Assembly: GCA_021397835.1 (NCBI GenBank)
Contig: JAJFZO010000168.1
Location: forward strand, 2,046,001 to 2,110,000
Source: Moringa oleifera
Lineage: Eukaryota; Streptophyta; Magnoliopsida; Brassicales; Moringaceae
DNA: 64,000 nt
Reading direction: 5' to 3'
Made by a program: the position numbers and the translations under genes. Below are positions 38,697-49,639 of this stretch, piece by piece. How positions within the stretch are numbered: the first letter of the stretch is position 1; each line of letters starts with the position of its first letter. The notes under the pieces are model-generated. The model saw nothing but the letters and a program-made list of their open reading frames with translations. It did no database searches and was not told the origin of the DNA.

Positions 38697-38792
38697 GGCA
38701 AATTTGATTTCGTCATGCTTTCTGTTGTTGACTTTTTGTGAAGTGGCAAGTTTAATTTCGTCATGGTTTCTGTTGTTCACTTTTGTGTAGTG
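38697..38792 (+). repeat. Direct duplication of about 48 bp upstream of BBE-like gene 3
   Basis: Copy 1 (38697-38744) and copy 2 (38745-38792) are adjacent and share GGCAA(A/G)TTT(G/A)ATTTCGTCATG and TTTCTGTTGTT, with few changes. One change breaks the W-box: TTGACT at 38728-38733 in copy 1 becomes TTCACT in copy 2. An inverted core, AGTCAA, follows at 38793-38798. It lies about 240-330 bp before the predicted ATG. Confidence 0.75.
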
Positions 38793-38967
38793 AGTCAACA
38801 TGGAACGGTGACTGGTCTTTGAGTTTAATTGCCAACTGAGGTAAAAGACAAGCTCCATTAACTTCAATGGAGTCTCCATCTTCTTCATTGGATTTTTCAC
38901 CCTCTTTCTTTGTCCACAACGTCAGAGCAGAACTTGAAAGCTCTCTATCAAGAGAAAACTACTGAAA

Positions 38968-38974
38968 TATATAA
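38968..38974 (+). promoter_or_regulatory. TATA box of BBE-like gene 3, decides the start codon
   Basis: TATATAA lies 62 bp before the ATG at 39030, matching the spacing in the other two BBE genes. The longer open frame begins at 38910, upstream of this TATA box, which argues against that ATG being used. Confidence 0.5.
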
Positions 38975-39029
38975 GCAAAGTCAGCCTGTGACTGTGAGCC
39001 TGAATTCAAAGAGAGTAAGGAAGAAAGAA

Positions 39030-40610
39030 ATGAGAGCTTTTGTCCCAGTTTTGGTTCTTTTTTTCTCAGTGAAATGGGTAACTTCTGATTCAATACAAGA
39101 CAAGTTCATGCAATGCCTGTCAATCCAATTCAGTGCCCACAACAAAAGCTTTGAGATCATTTACAACCAGAAGTCTCCTCTGTATTCATCTATACTGCAA
39201 TCTTCTATACAGAATCCTGTCTGGTTAAATTCCAGTACCCCAAAGCCTCTTTTCATCATTACACCTTTCCATGAAAATGAAATCCAAGCAGCAGTTTTGT
39301 GTAGCAGAAGAAGTAACCTGCAAGTTAGGGTACGAAGTGGAGGCCATGACTATGAAGGTTTGTCGTACCGTTGCCAAACCCCTTTCATCATCATAGACCT
39401 GATCAATCTGAGGTCCATTGAGATCAATATTGAGGAGGAAACAGCATGGGTCGATTCTGGGGCAACACTCGGTGAGCTTTACTATGCCATTGCTACCAAA
39501 AGCAGTATCCATGGATACCCGGCAGGTACATGCCATTCTGTAGGAGTTGGTGGGCAATTCAGCGGAGGAGGGTTGGGCACTATGATGAGGAAGTATGGTC
39601 TTGCTGCAGATAATGTCATAGACGCTAACCTGATTGATGTTAATGGAAGAATTCTGAACAGGGAAGCAATGGGTGAGGACTTGTTTTGGGCCATCAGAGG
39701 AGGTGGTGGAGCCAGCTTTGGGATCATACTTTCCTGGAAAATCAAGCTGGTTACAGTTCCACAAACTGTGACTGGCTTCACTGTCTCAAGAACAATCGAA
39801 CAAGGAGCCACAAAGCTAGTCCACAGATGGCAATACATAGCACATAAGCTAAATGAAGATCTCTTCATCAGAATCATCATTGAGGATGTGAACAAAGGTA
39901 AAAGAACTGTTCAAGCTTCCTTCAATGCACTATTTCTAGGAGGAATAGACAGGCTGATCCCATTGATAAACATAAGTTTCCCTGAATTGGGATTAAGAGC
40001 TGAAGATTGCATTGAAATGAGTTGGATAGAATCAACACTCTACATTGCCGGATTCAAACGTGGGCAGCCCCTGGAGGTGTTACTGGACAGGACTCCACTG
40101 TACAAGAGCAATTTCAAGGGAAGATCTGACTTTGTACGGGAACCCATACCTGAAAATGGCCTGGAAGGGATATGGCAAAGGCTTTTGGAAGAGAAAATAG
40201 TTATCGTAGTTATGGAGCCCTTTGGTGGAAAGATGAGCGAGATTTCAGAATATGAAACACCATTTCCCCACAGGAATGGTAATTTGTACAATGTACAGTA
40301 CTTGGTCAAGTGGGAAGTGAATGAGGCTACAGCAGCAGCCAAGCATGAGGCCTGGATGAGGATGCTTTATGGGTACATGACTCCATTTGTTTCCGGGGCT
40401 CCTAGGGCTGCCTATCTCAACTACAGGGATCTTGAGTTGGGGATCAACAGCCTGACCAACACAAGCTACGCAGAAGCAAGTGTTTGGGGAATAAAGTACT
40501 TCAAGGGGAATTTTAAGAGATTAGCAGAGGTAAAGAGCAAGGTAGACCCAGAAAATTTCTTTAGAAGTGAACAGAGTATTCCACCTCTTCCTGCCCCAAG
40601 AAAGAGGTGA
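39030..40610 (+). CDS. Berberine bridge enzyme-like FAD oxidase (BBE-like gene 3)
   Basis: Intronless BBE-like flavoprotein, 526 aa from the chosen start. The frame is open from 38910, but only the ATG at 39030 gives a signal peptide at the N-terminus (MRAFVPVLVLFFSVKWVTS), and a TATA box lies between the two ATGs. His106 and Cys168 are the FAD anchors. Val171 is at the oxygen-gatekeeper position, so oxidase behaviour is predicted. Gln423 is at the catalytic-base position and Tyr462/Tyr465 are kept in YLNYRD. Two changes stand out: Asn421 replaces the Lys of the BBE15-type active site, and Gln176 replaces the His of the GGH(I/F)SGGG FAD-contact motif. Both point to a substrate or redox preference different from gene 2. 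It follows the tRNA-Tyr region and converges with the MEE22-like gene. An AATAAA lies 60 nt after the stop. The substrate is unknown. Confidence 0.92.
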   Translation: MRAFVPVLVLFFSVKWVTSDSIQDKFMQCLSIQFSAHNKSFEIIYNQKSPLYSSILQSSIQNPVWLNSSTPKPLFIITPFHENEIQAAVLCSRRSNLQVRVRSGGHDYEGLSYRCQTPFIIIDLINLRSIEINIEEETAWVDSGATLGELYYAIATKSSIHGYPAGTCHSVGVGGQFSGGGLGTMMRKYGLAADNVIDANLIDVNGRILNREAMGEDLFWAIRGGGGASFGIILSWKIKLVTVPQTVTGFTVSRTIEQGATKLVHRWQYIAHKLNEDLFIRIIIEDVNKGKRTVQASFNALFLGGIDRLIPLINISFPELGLRAEDCIEMSWIESTLYIAGFKRGQPLEVLLDRTPLYKSNFKGRSDFVREPIPENGLEGIWQRLLEEKIVIVVMEPFGGKMSEISEYETPFPHRNGNLYNVQYLVKWEVNEATAAAKHEAWMRMLYGYMTPFVSGAPRAAYLNYRDLELGINSLTNTSYAEASVWGIKYFKGNFKRLAEVKSKVDPENFFRSEQSIPPLPAPRKR

Positions 40611-40669
40611 TCCAAATAGAAAACACTGTTGCTTGGAACTTGTTTCTCGTCTTCCTTTTTATAACGAGG

Positions 40670-40675
40670 AATAAA
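40670..40675 (+). terminator. Polyadenylation signal of BBE-like gene 3
   Basis: AATAAA about 60 nt after the stop at 40610, followed by T-rich sequence. Confidence 0.45.
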
Positions 40676-41560
40676 GTTTTTCAATATGTATAACAAGGCA
40701 GCCAAATTTCTTAAGCATTGGCATCTAATAACCCAAAACAACTAGAGGTGCAATTATATAATGCCATTCACACAGTAGATTCTGCAGATTCTAAGCAATT
40801 ATTCACAATATTGAGAATGCAGCCAGGCCACCCCTTAGCATAAGCTGATCTAATTTTTGCTTTTGTTTTTAAAATAACTTTTTTTAATTTATCATCTTAA
40901 TTAAAAAAAATAAATCTCAACAAGTTAGTTTATTAAACAGAAAATCCTAATATAAAACACAGTAATCCGAAATCCAAACCTTTAAGGCTAAAAGACATTT
41001 CAAGTGACCATGATTAAAAAGCAATGGAAGTGAATAGCAACTCATGATGCATACAAAATAAGATAACTAAAAACTAAACTATCCGACCCTGTAAATGTAA
41101 AAGTCAGCTGTCTGGACTGATGCAGTTTCAAGCCAAAATTTTGAGGGGCGGAAAAAAAAAAATCCTGTTGCTCAAATAATCTGTATCTACCTTAAATCAG
41201 TACACAAATAAATGAACTAAAACAATGATGAGAATGATAAGAAGAATCCCATCTCCCTGTCTCATTAGACAAATACAAAGCCATTGAATACAATATTTGT
41301 TCAAGCGATAGCTGACAGGGAAACTGATAAGCCAACAGATGATTCAACTACAAAACCTGTGGTTGCAAACTCACAAATTTGCTCATGGCCGGGACATGAA
41401 AGTGAAACAAAAAGATTTGAAGTGTGCTGTCGTGCTATACAAAAAGTTGTTTGCAGCCACTTTGTCTGAATCCTAACAGATTAATTCTATTCACATGTTA
41501 AACTCCCATCAAAATTTCTTCCTTCAATCATGTTGATTAAATAAGTATATCTGTATGGAA
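40676..41560. other. Spacer between convergent genes
   Basis: Holds the 3' untranslated regions of the BBE-like gene 3 (+) and the MEE22-like gene (-). A 61-codon frame at 41284-41469 has no recognisable similarity and probably lies in the MEE22 3' UTR on the antisense strand. Confidence 0.5.
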
Positions 41561-44500
41561 CTAGGAAGCAGAATGCAATACACTGAATGAAAATGCTCTT
41601 TGCTCCTCTCTCAACAAAGAAAACCATTTCCTAATAAGTTCGGTGGGAACAGACTGACTTGCAATGGCTGGACGTGTCACCTTACTCTGAACAACTTCCT
41701 CAAAATCAAGAGAAAGAAGCCTAACCAAAGCATTCACAGTAGCAATTTGGACAGGAAGGCCTGCCCTGATGGTTGTGTCCTTCCACAGAAAAGCAGACAA
41801 TTTACCTCTCAAGTCTTCAACTCCTCTATCTTCATATCCACCGGCTTCAACCCCAAGCCTGAAAATTAGGAAAGAAAAAACGAAAAAACTGAGCCATCTA
41901 ACCATGGAAAGCAGTTTGTATTACTTCTCTGGCTGTGTTATCAAACTACCAAATAATACAAGTTCTTAATTTTTGATCTTGCTCAGCATGTTTTTATTAG
42001 TCAGCATCAAGCCAACAAGGATACTATATGTATTCTTCTACTTTCAACTCCAAAGTTCTAGTAATTTACAAAGCCAAGACAGGCAATAAACACCATCAAT
42101 GCCACACCCATTCTCCCTAATCAGAAGATTAACAAAGAAAGTCAAAATAGAGATTCAATAACCATATAAACAAAAAACACCAAAATCATATCACTGTTCA
42201 CGCAAAAGAAACTTAAGCTGGCATACCTCCCAAGTTGACCAAGGAGAATAACAATAGCGACAGAAAAGTTCTCAGCGACAGGCAACTCCAACATTTTAAA
42301 CAGTGAACCAACAATATTTTCGCATATCCAATCCCAGCTCTGCATATAGACAGGAAAACATTAGGAATTCTGCTATTGAGAGCAAAACAGTCCCAGAAAC
42401 CAGACCAGACAAGTATGGAAGAACTAAATTATTTTAGCCTCTTTGATGGAACTGTAATTATTGAACAATGGAACAATCCTAAGATGTTTTGCTTTACTCA
42501 AAAGTATTGCCAAACAATACCATGAACGCTAGAAAAGCTAAGTATGACAAGGAACCTTAAATAATTTTCTCCTAGTACGAATGAAATATGTAAAAAAATT
42601 TGGTGGTAAAGGGGCATAAGTTATATATTGACAGAAAGCAGTTCTTGCCGAGGTTGTACGTCTTTTTTCAACTTACTCAAGTCCAAGCCATTGGGACCCC
42701 TTACAGGCCCTAACCAGGAAGCTCGCAGGATGCAAAAATGCATAGTTTCGACTCCAAAAATAACTTCTCCAGTCAGGGAACAATTGGAATTCAAATTAAA
42801 ACTTCTCTAGATATCATTCCCAACCTTTCTTCTTTTTTTTTAAAAAAAAGACCAAAATTGCACACATAAAATCTATTTAAAGAACTGAATAATTCAGTGA
42901 TTAATCCAAAATTACCAAAAAGACATGCATATACTTGTCTCAAATAACGTATTTCATGTATAAACCAAACTAGTACTCAATGTGTGAAAATTCCGCTTGA
43001 AAGAGTAAACTTGTGCGGCATTCCATGCAAGTATGTTAATACAAACTGTTTCAAAAGATAGAAATTGCTTATGTTTATTGTTTTTTTTTAAACTGCTAAG
43101 CTATTGTCATGATTAAGATATGCTGCCTTGATACACAGATCATATCAAGCTTCCTATTGCTTCAGAACATAACTGCCAGCTTATCAGCTTTTTCAATGAT
43201 ACCAAGTTCCCATATACCGTTTTACCCATTCCCAGACACAATCAGAATAGTCAAGTCACGGTTATTAGATATCAGAATAATAATGACCACCTTAGCTTGG
43301 AAACAGAAGAACAGGTCAATTGAACATTTTAAGTAAGATTGATCAGTAGAAATGCAATCTGATTAGTGACTACTGATATACATTCCTAGTGTATGACAAG
43401 GCATGGCAGTCTCGTGCAATACCTCCTTGTCTATTACCTACTAAGCATAGCTCTTTATATTTGGTTTACAAGATGAACTACAGACCACGCTAGACCAAAC
43501 CAAACAACTTCAGAGAGCTCTTAGGACCTGATCCCTTGCTTGCATCCAATATGATACATATCATAAAATTCCAAACATGTAGAATTTCAGAAAGTCCTAC
43601 TTTCACTTTCAAAATTTAATGTTGAATTCTGGAAGTTCAAGAAACTTGATCATATATATGAGCCTCTTCAAAAGAGGTCAGCCATAGGATGGGATCACCA
43701 GCAATAAGTACTCAACTTGCACATTTTAAGCACACAAAGTAAGAAACAATAAAACATCCTCAACTTATACAAATGGAAGCATACCATGTTGCTGGCAAGC
43801 AGCTCCACCAACGATAGCACATCACTGAAGTGGCACAAAGTTCCACCACTAACAGTCTCTGACCCAGTAGCATGTATCCCACACTTGTATAACCAACAAG
43901 ATGCATCACAATTCATATCAAATACACAATGGTCATCTTCACACCTCAAACTACTTTTGTCCATATGGGCTATGACATTGGATTCTGGAGAATTGATCAG
44001 GCTATCATGAATGGTCCCTGATTGAGCATAATTTTGAAGCGTCCCCAAGAGCAATGATACAACAACATCCATGGAAACTGCACCCTCTGAAAATGGGCAT
44101 TTAGAACACGGATGAAAGTCAGCTTGAATCTCACTAGCAGATGAATAACAAGAATCCATAGTATCTGCTACATGCCTACTTTCGAGAAACATGATAATTG
44201 ATTTTAACACAATCATCGGCAAAGCATACATCCTCAAATTGAAAAAGTTTTTCCCACCCAGATGAGCAAAAACATGAACAACAGTTAGCAGCACTGATGT
44301 ATCATATCTGTGGACAGAGAAAATGTTGCAAGAAACCTCCCAAACAAATCCAATACGATCAGCTGCTGCACATATTGATGCTAATATAATGCTCCCTGCA
44401 ACCAATTGGTCTGCTGAAGCTACTCGGTTGGACATTACTACATTTATACCATCCAGAGGGACACTGATTACTACATCACATCCAAGAAGTGTTTTAGAGG

Positions 44501-47500
44501 ATGCATCAGCATAAACTACTCTTCCATCTAAAAGAAAATCTTCGATGAGACTAAGAAGATTATCCAATAAGTCAGCAAATATACTTCCTGCCTCAGTATC
44601 AGATATCACTACAAAAAGAAAAAAGAAGATTAAATTCAGTAAACATAGCTGGAAAAGGACAGCAAAATACAATATAATATTCTACGAACTAATTCATGTA
44701 TTATGGTAAAAGAATGCACAATAACTTACCTTCCCTCATATGTCCAGCAAAAGAATCTAAGTAGGATACAAAGTTACAATTCAGAAAGCTCCCAGATTTT
44801 CCACCAGCAACCATGGAGAAGTTGAGCATCAACAATGAGAAGAATACACAAACCTTTTCCCTAAACAAGTCAACATGAATAGAAAAATAAATTAGCCCAA
44901 GCACTAGTATTGACTGATAGGGAAAGTATGAGAAGGAAAGAGGTCCCACTATAAATCAAGAGCATCAAAATAACTTCATTGCTTCCGACAGGGGAACCCA
45001 AACTGCAGTATTTAAGGTCACTTGATTCACTTACTGAACTAGAAGGCTTTCCTTCATTTTCAGGGCAAGCAAAATCTTCCCGATCACCCACTGCGTCTGA
45101 GCAACCAAAGAGCACAAATCCATACAACTTTTTGTGGCATGAAAGATTCTAGAAATACTGCTTGGTTCCTTAATCGTAGAAAACACAACACAATGTTCCG
45201 GAATGCTGTTATGTTCAGATCCCAGTTCACCTTCAAATGGAATCTTCACTTCATCGTCTTTGGAACTAGGTGTAATTGGCTTTCGAGAGTTCTCAGTATG
45301 GCCTACAAAATTGTTTCCAGCTTGTATAGTATTATGTAAGCCACTTCCATTAGTCCCTAACACATCAAAGGAACCAAGAGCACCTTCATCCTTATGCATT
45401 AATGAACTATTGGAAGGTTCAGAGACATTATACTTTAACTTATTCAAAGCCATCTCCATATTGATGACGTCAAAGCTGCGAGAAGGTGGAAGATCTTCCT
45501 TCTTGTTACAGAAACTTTCACGGGAGCTTCTCTCTACTAGGGGTTTGAAATTTTCCAAATCAAAAGCTTCAAAACCCCGACATTCGATGTCAGGAAGAGT
45601 AGGGGACAGAGGCATTTCCATTGCTTTCCGGTAAGATTCCTCATCAGCAGCGTTATCAAGGTCCAACAATTTCATATAGCGCCCATTGGCTACTTGCCCA
45701 AAAAATATCCTAGCTTCAGGTACACTTGTATCAGAATCACATATCCGCTCCGGAAGTGCTGTTCCTGTTAGATTCTTCTCAGGTTGAAAACCTTCTCCAA
45801 AGATACTTGAATCTTCACAGACAATAGTCTTCAGTTTTTCCATCTTCTTCGACACAGTAAGATCATGCAAATGCCCAATTACCACTTTTTCTTTAGAAGA
45901 TGCTTTTCTCTTCTTGTAAACTCTATCATGCTCGGCAAGAGAATTGCCTTGCAAATTAGGTGCTGCAGATTTTGTCTCTTCCAAGAATTTCTCTGCATTT
46001 CTCAGTAACATACCATGCAAGTCAGACAGCTTCTCTTCTATCTGCAAATGCAATTTCTTATCTTCAGAGTACAAGAACCCAATAGACTCAACTGCATCAA
46101 GTATCCTCTTTCTCTTCTTACTATGCCCATTCCTACCAATTACATCATTATGAGGACTTCTAACACTATTTTCAGCCACCAGTACAAGATCCTCATTCTG
46201 CGTCATTTTTTCCCCATTCATGCTGGAAGTTGTTGGCTGGACATTAAAGTTCTCTTCTACTATTTTTGCTGATGTTGTAACAGAAACAGCACCTCTTCCC
46301 TGTGAGCCCACCAACCCTTTATCAGAAAAAGATGCTGTGCTGGAATTTATTGCAGAACTCTGTAACAATTTTCTGTTAGAGCCTCCAATCAGAGACTCCA
46401 ATTCAGAATCAATACCTGTGAAGGCTTCAGTATGGGTTCCTCCAGATGTAGAAGCCAACCGTGCAGATTGTTGAAGAGTCTTCCCAAGAGGATAAGATGC
46501 AGCTGCAGCCTTGCAGTTAGGTTTCAGAAGTTCATTTTCACTTTGAAGGTGAAGTTGAAATGCTTCTAGACAGCAGAGTTTTTCTTTCAGCTTCGACAAT
46601 TGCATGTTTCTAAAGTCACCGACCTGGAAAGCAATCAAACCATCAATAAATAGAACATATGGGAACAGATTATAAAGAATGAAAAAGACAGATTTTCAAG
46701 CAAAGAGGATAACATTAAAGAACAAAATCTGCCAAAAATAATTCATGCAGAATCAATGCTTTGAAAAGCTAACTATGCTAGCCAAAAAAATCATCCAAAT
46801 ATATTTCAAGTAAAAATTTACACGGCCACAAGATCAGTTTGTTTAGTAGAATAAACATGAGCAGAAATATATGAATGCTCACTTACTAATTTTTAAGTAC
46901 GCTAACAACCCAAACAGGCTAAATGCTGTGTAAGAGAGAAGAACGAGGAGAAATGTAGGTTTCTTATTTTTCATTTTCCTCCTTTCTTTTTTGGTTTTTT
47001 TTTTCCTCCGCGGGCGGGGGTTTGTTGGGAGGAGGGGGGGGGAGGGGGGAATTGGGAGCTTGGATTGTAAACTTTTCCAATAAACAATTTTTGTTAATTA
47101 CAAAGCAAGCTGAAGATCTGAAAATAATCCTACACTATCGATGCAATGGAAATAGTAGTGAAAGCAAACTTAGGCCCTACCCACCAGTCATAACACTAAA
47201 AGAGCCACCAGTTAACCTCGTGCCTGAGAAAAAGAACTAGTAGCAAAGACTTTATCAAATGCTAAAAGCTGTCTGCTATTTATCAAGAATAAAATTGATG
47301 ACGAGCATCATGAAAACAACACAAGAAGATTTTACAAATAAGAATGCAAGAATTGTAAATAATTTGAGTGAAATAACCAACCTTTTCCCAGTCGTTTATA
47401 CCTTCTGTGCAGGGTAGGAAACATTTATCCAGTAGATTCAATCGACGTGAAAATTGAACAAGCTCCAATTTCAAACTACCTATTTCTTCTTGCAGAACAT

Positions 47501-49293
47501 CATTACGACTTCTTTCCAGCTTGGCCACTTGTTTGGCATGTTTCACTCGCATTTTTTTTAACTTCAATTCTTTTTTCAAATTCTTTGCTTTGGAAATTAC
47601 TGCATTTATCTGTTTATTTGGTAAAATAGCAGAAGCCCCAACTACTTCTCTTGAGGACAGAAGTTCATCTATCTGCTTTTGCAAATCCTCGATCTTTAAC
47701 CTAGCTTCCTTTAGCTGCTGAGACAGATAATCAGCATGGTGTTTCTCTTCCATGGCCTTTTTCCTAGCCATTTTCACAAGCCTTTCTTGCTCTTCCACCC
47801 TGACCATGTCTAGTTCTACATTTTTTTTCTTGCTAATAGCCTTCTGTTTATCTATCTCTTTCTTGAGTTCCTCAATCTCTCGTGTAGCCTCTTCCAATTG
47901 CTGAGACACTCTTTCAGCACGAGATTTTTCTTCCTCAGCCTTCTTCCTGTTTGCTTCTGCAAGCTTCCTTTGTACCTCCGCTTTAGCCATCTCAGAATTT
48001 GCACGTTTTCTCTCTTTAATTGTCTTTTGCTTTTCTGCTTCAAGCTTTTTGTTTACCTCTTCAAACTTAGAAGTTTCGTAGACCAACTTAGATTTAGTTT
48101 CATTAGCTTCATTTCTCAGTGCCTCTACTTGAATCCGATAGTCCTCAGCCTTCTTTCCATCAAGTTGTGAAAGCCTTCTTTCTTCATTAGCCTTACCTTT
48201 CTCAGCTTTCACATATTTCCATGCTTCAACAGCTTTCCTCTTTTCTACCTCAGCACTTCTCTTTTCAGCATCTGCCCTGAGCTTCTCTTTCTCAACAAGT
48301 TCCTTTAGCTGACTGATTTCCTTCTCCCTTTCAGAAACATGTGCTTGAAGAAGCTTCATTTCTTCATCCTTAACCTTCTCAGCTTTAAGATTTTTAACTG
48401 CTTCAACAGCTTTCATTCTCTCAGTCTCAGCACTCTTCTTCTCCAAATCAGCCCTTCGCTTCTCTTTCTCAACAAGCTCCTTAAGCCGATTAATCTCCTT
48501 TTCTCCTTCAGTAATACGAATTTGAAGAAGTGATACTTGTTCATTTGTATGTGAAGCATCTGTTCCTACCTTTGGCTGCAACAAAGAGATCTCAGACTTC
48601 AAGGAAGATAGCTCATTCTCTAGAGATATTCTTGTGGCTGCTTCTTTCTCCCTACCCTCCTTCAGAGTGTCTGCATGTGTCTTCTCTTCCTCATAAGCTG
48701 CAAGGTAGAAAGTTACAAAAAGTTATTTACTCCAAAGAAACAAAGTATTCTCGTGAATAGTACACATGAGAGCTAATACATCAAATAACTATCGAGAGGA
48801 AAGTTCAAACAACAGTGGAGAAAACAGGATAAGTACATTCATAAGACACTAAAGCAAAAAAATGGATCTCTAATTATTTCGTCCTTTTAACATAGGTATT
48901 CGAATTCCCGTTGTTTAACCAACATTTCCATTGAGTCTATCCCCGCATAATACTTTCTGAAAACTAGGCCAATGCCAAAATCATGTAAGTCAGAAATACA
49001 GAAGGAGGAAAGATACAAGAAAAATGAAATCAAATTAGGTATACCTTTCTTAAGGCTGATATTCTCTGCTTGCAGCTTCTCGACTAGTGGTTGCAGGATA
49101 TTCACAGCTTTACGCAGAGCATTGCGCTTCCCTTCTAGCTTTGAGTACTTCTCTTTCCACTATATACAAGGGAGAAAAGAACAAAAAGAAACCAGAAAAA
49201 TAAGAAACAAATATTGAAACTAAATTTTCACATATTCGATAACATAAGAATGAGCGTACAAGTAAATCATACCGGTTGGCAGCAGGGATTCAT
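41561..49293 (-). CDS. MEE22: MEE22/EMB1611-like coiled-coil protein, 8 coding exons, 1468 aa
   Basis: Coding exons on the minus strand: 49293-49273, 49159-49045, 48697-47382, 46623-45035, 44860-44730, 44608-43785, 42339-42227, 41858-41561. All junctions are GT-AG, phases agree throughout, and 4407 coding nt end at a TAG. The start MNPCCQP is the only ATG after an in-frame TAA. Residues 8-484 are a long Lys/Glu-rich coiled coil containing a tandem 59-residue duplication (about 109-167 and 168-226). Exon 4 starts with another helix ([16 protein letters not shown]) and then a Ser-rich, probably disordered region with nuclear-signal-like KKRKR (653-657) and KKRK (721-724). The C-terminal 450 residues look globular and helical ([36 protein letters not shown]). 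No enzyme motif is seen. Arabidopsis EMB1611/MEE22 is a coiled-coil protein needed for embryo and shoot meristem development. The identity rests on family resemblance and on its place next to a BBE15-like gene; a sequence search would settle it. Confidence 0.85.
47011..47056 (+). other. G-rich tract with quadruplex potential in MEE22 intron 3
   Basis: GGGCGGGGG, GGGAGGAGGGGGGGGG, AGGGGGG and GGG runs follow closely on the + strand, directly after a T-rich, pyrimidine-only stretch. The gene is read from the minus strand, so the G-run strand is the template and the transcript is C-rich here. The base composition is strongly unlike the surroundings. Confidence 0.7.
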
Positions 49294-49566
49294 TGCTGCA
49301 GATCTGACCGGAATATTCCCTCGGCACCGATTAGGCAAATTCCCAGGAGTATTCGGTAGTTACGCCATGCGTTCCTTCGTCCTGCGTTTCACCTTTGGGA
49401 TAACCCTAGCGGGGAACTTCCCTCTACTTACCTTAATTTTCCCAAAACGCCGCCATTGTTTTCCTGCAGAGACTCAACTGTTACCGGCTCAAGTCTCTGC
49501 GACCGGTGCTTTAACTATATTTGTAGAATCAAAAATAATTTTAAAAGAAGCACCGCGAAACAATAA

Positions 49567-49582
49567 AAACCCTAAACCCTAA
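49567..49582 (+). promoter_or_regulatory. Double telo-box upstream of the MEE22-like gene
   Basis: AAACCCTAAACCCTAA contains two overlapping telo-box units, 274 bp before the MEE22 ATG. Telo-boxes are common near the start of plant genes active in dividing cells, which would suit a meristem and embryo gene. The orientation is opposite to transcription. Confidence 0.45.
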
Positions 49583-49639
49583 TCTTTTCCAGTGGACCAG
49601 AACCGCAGCAGCAGGCATTAACAGGGACAGTGGCCTTTT

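Noticed and set aside
43695..49105. Several minus-strand frames that could be read as separate genes (for example 45031-46638 and 47283-48602)
   Set aside because: They join with correct GT-AG borders and phase into one eight-exon gene, and their ends run into intron sequence.
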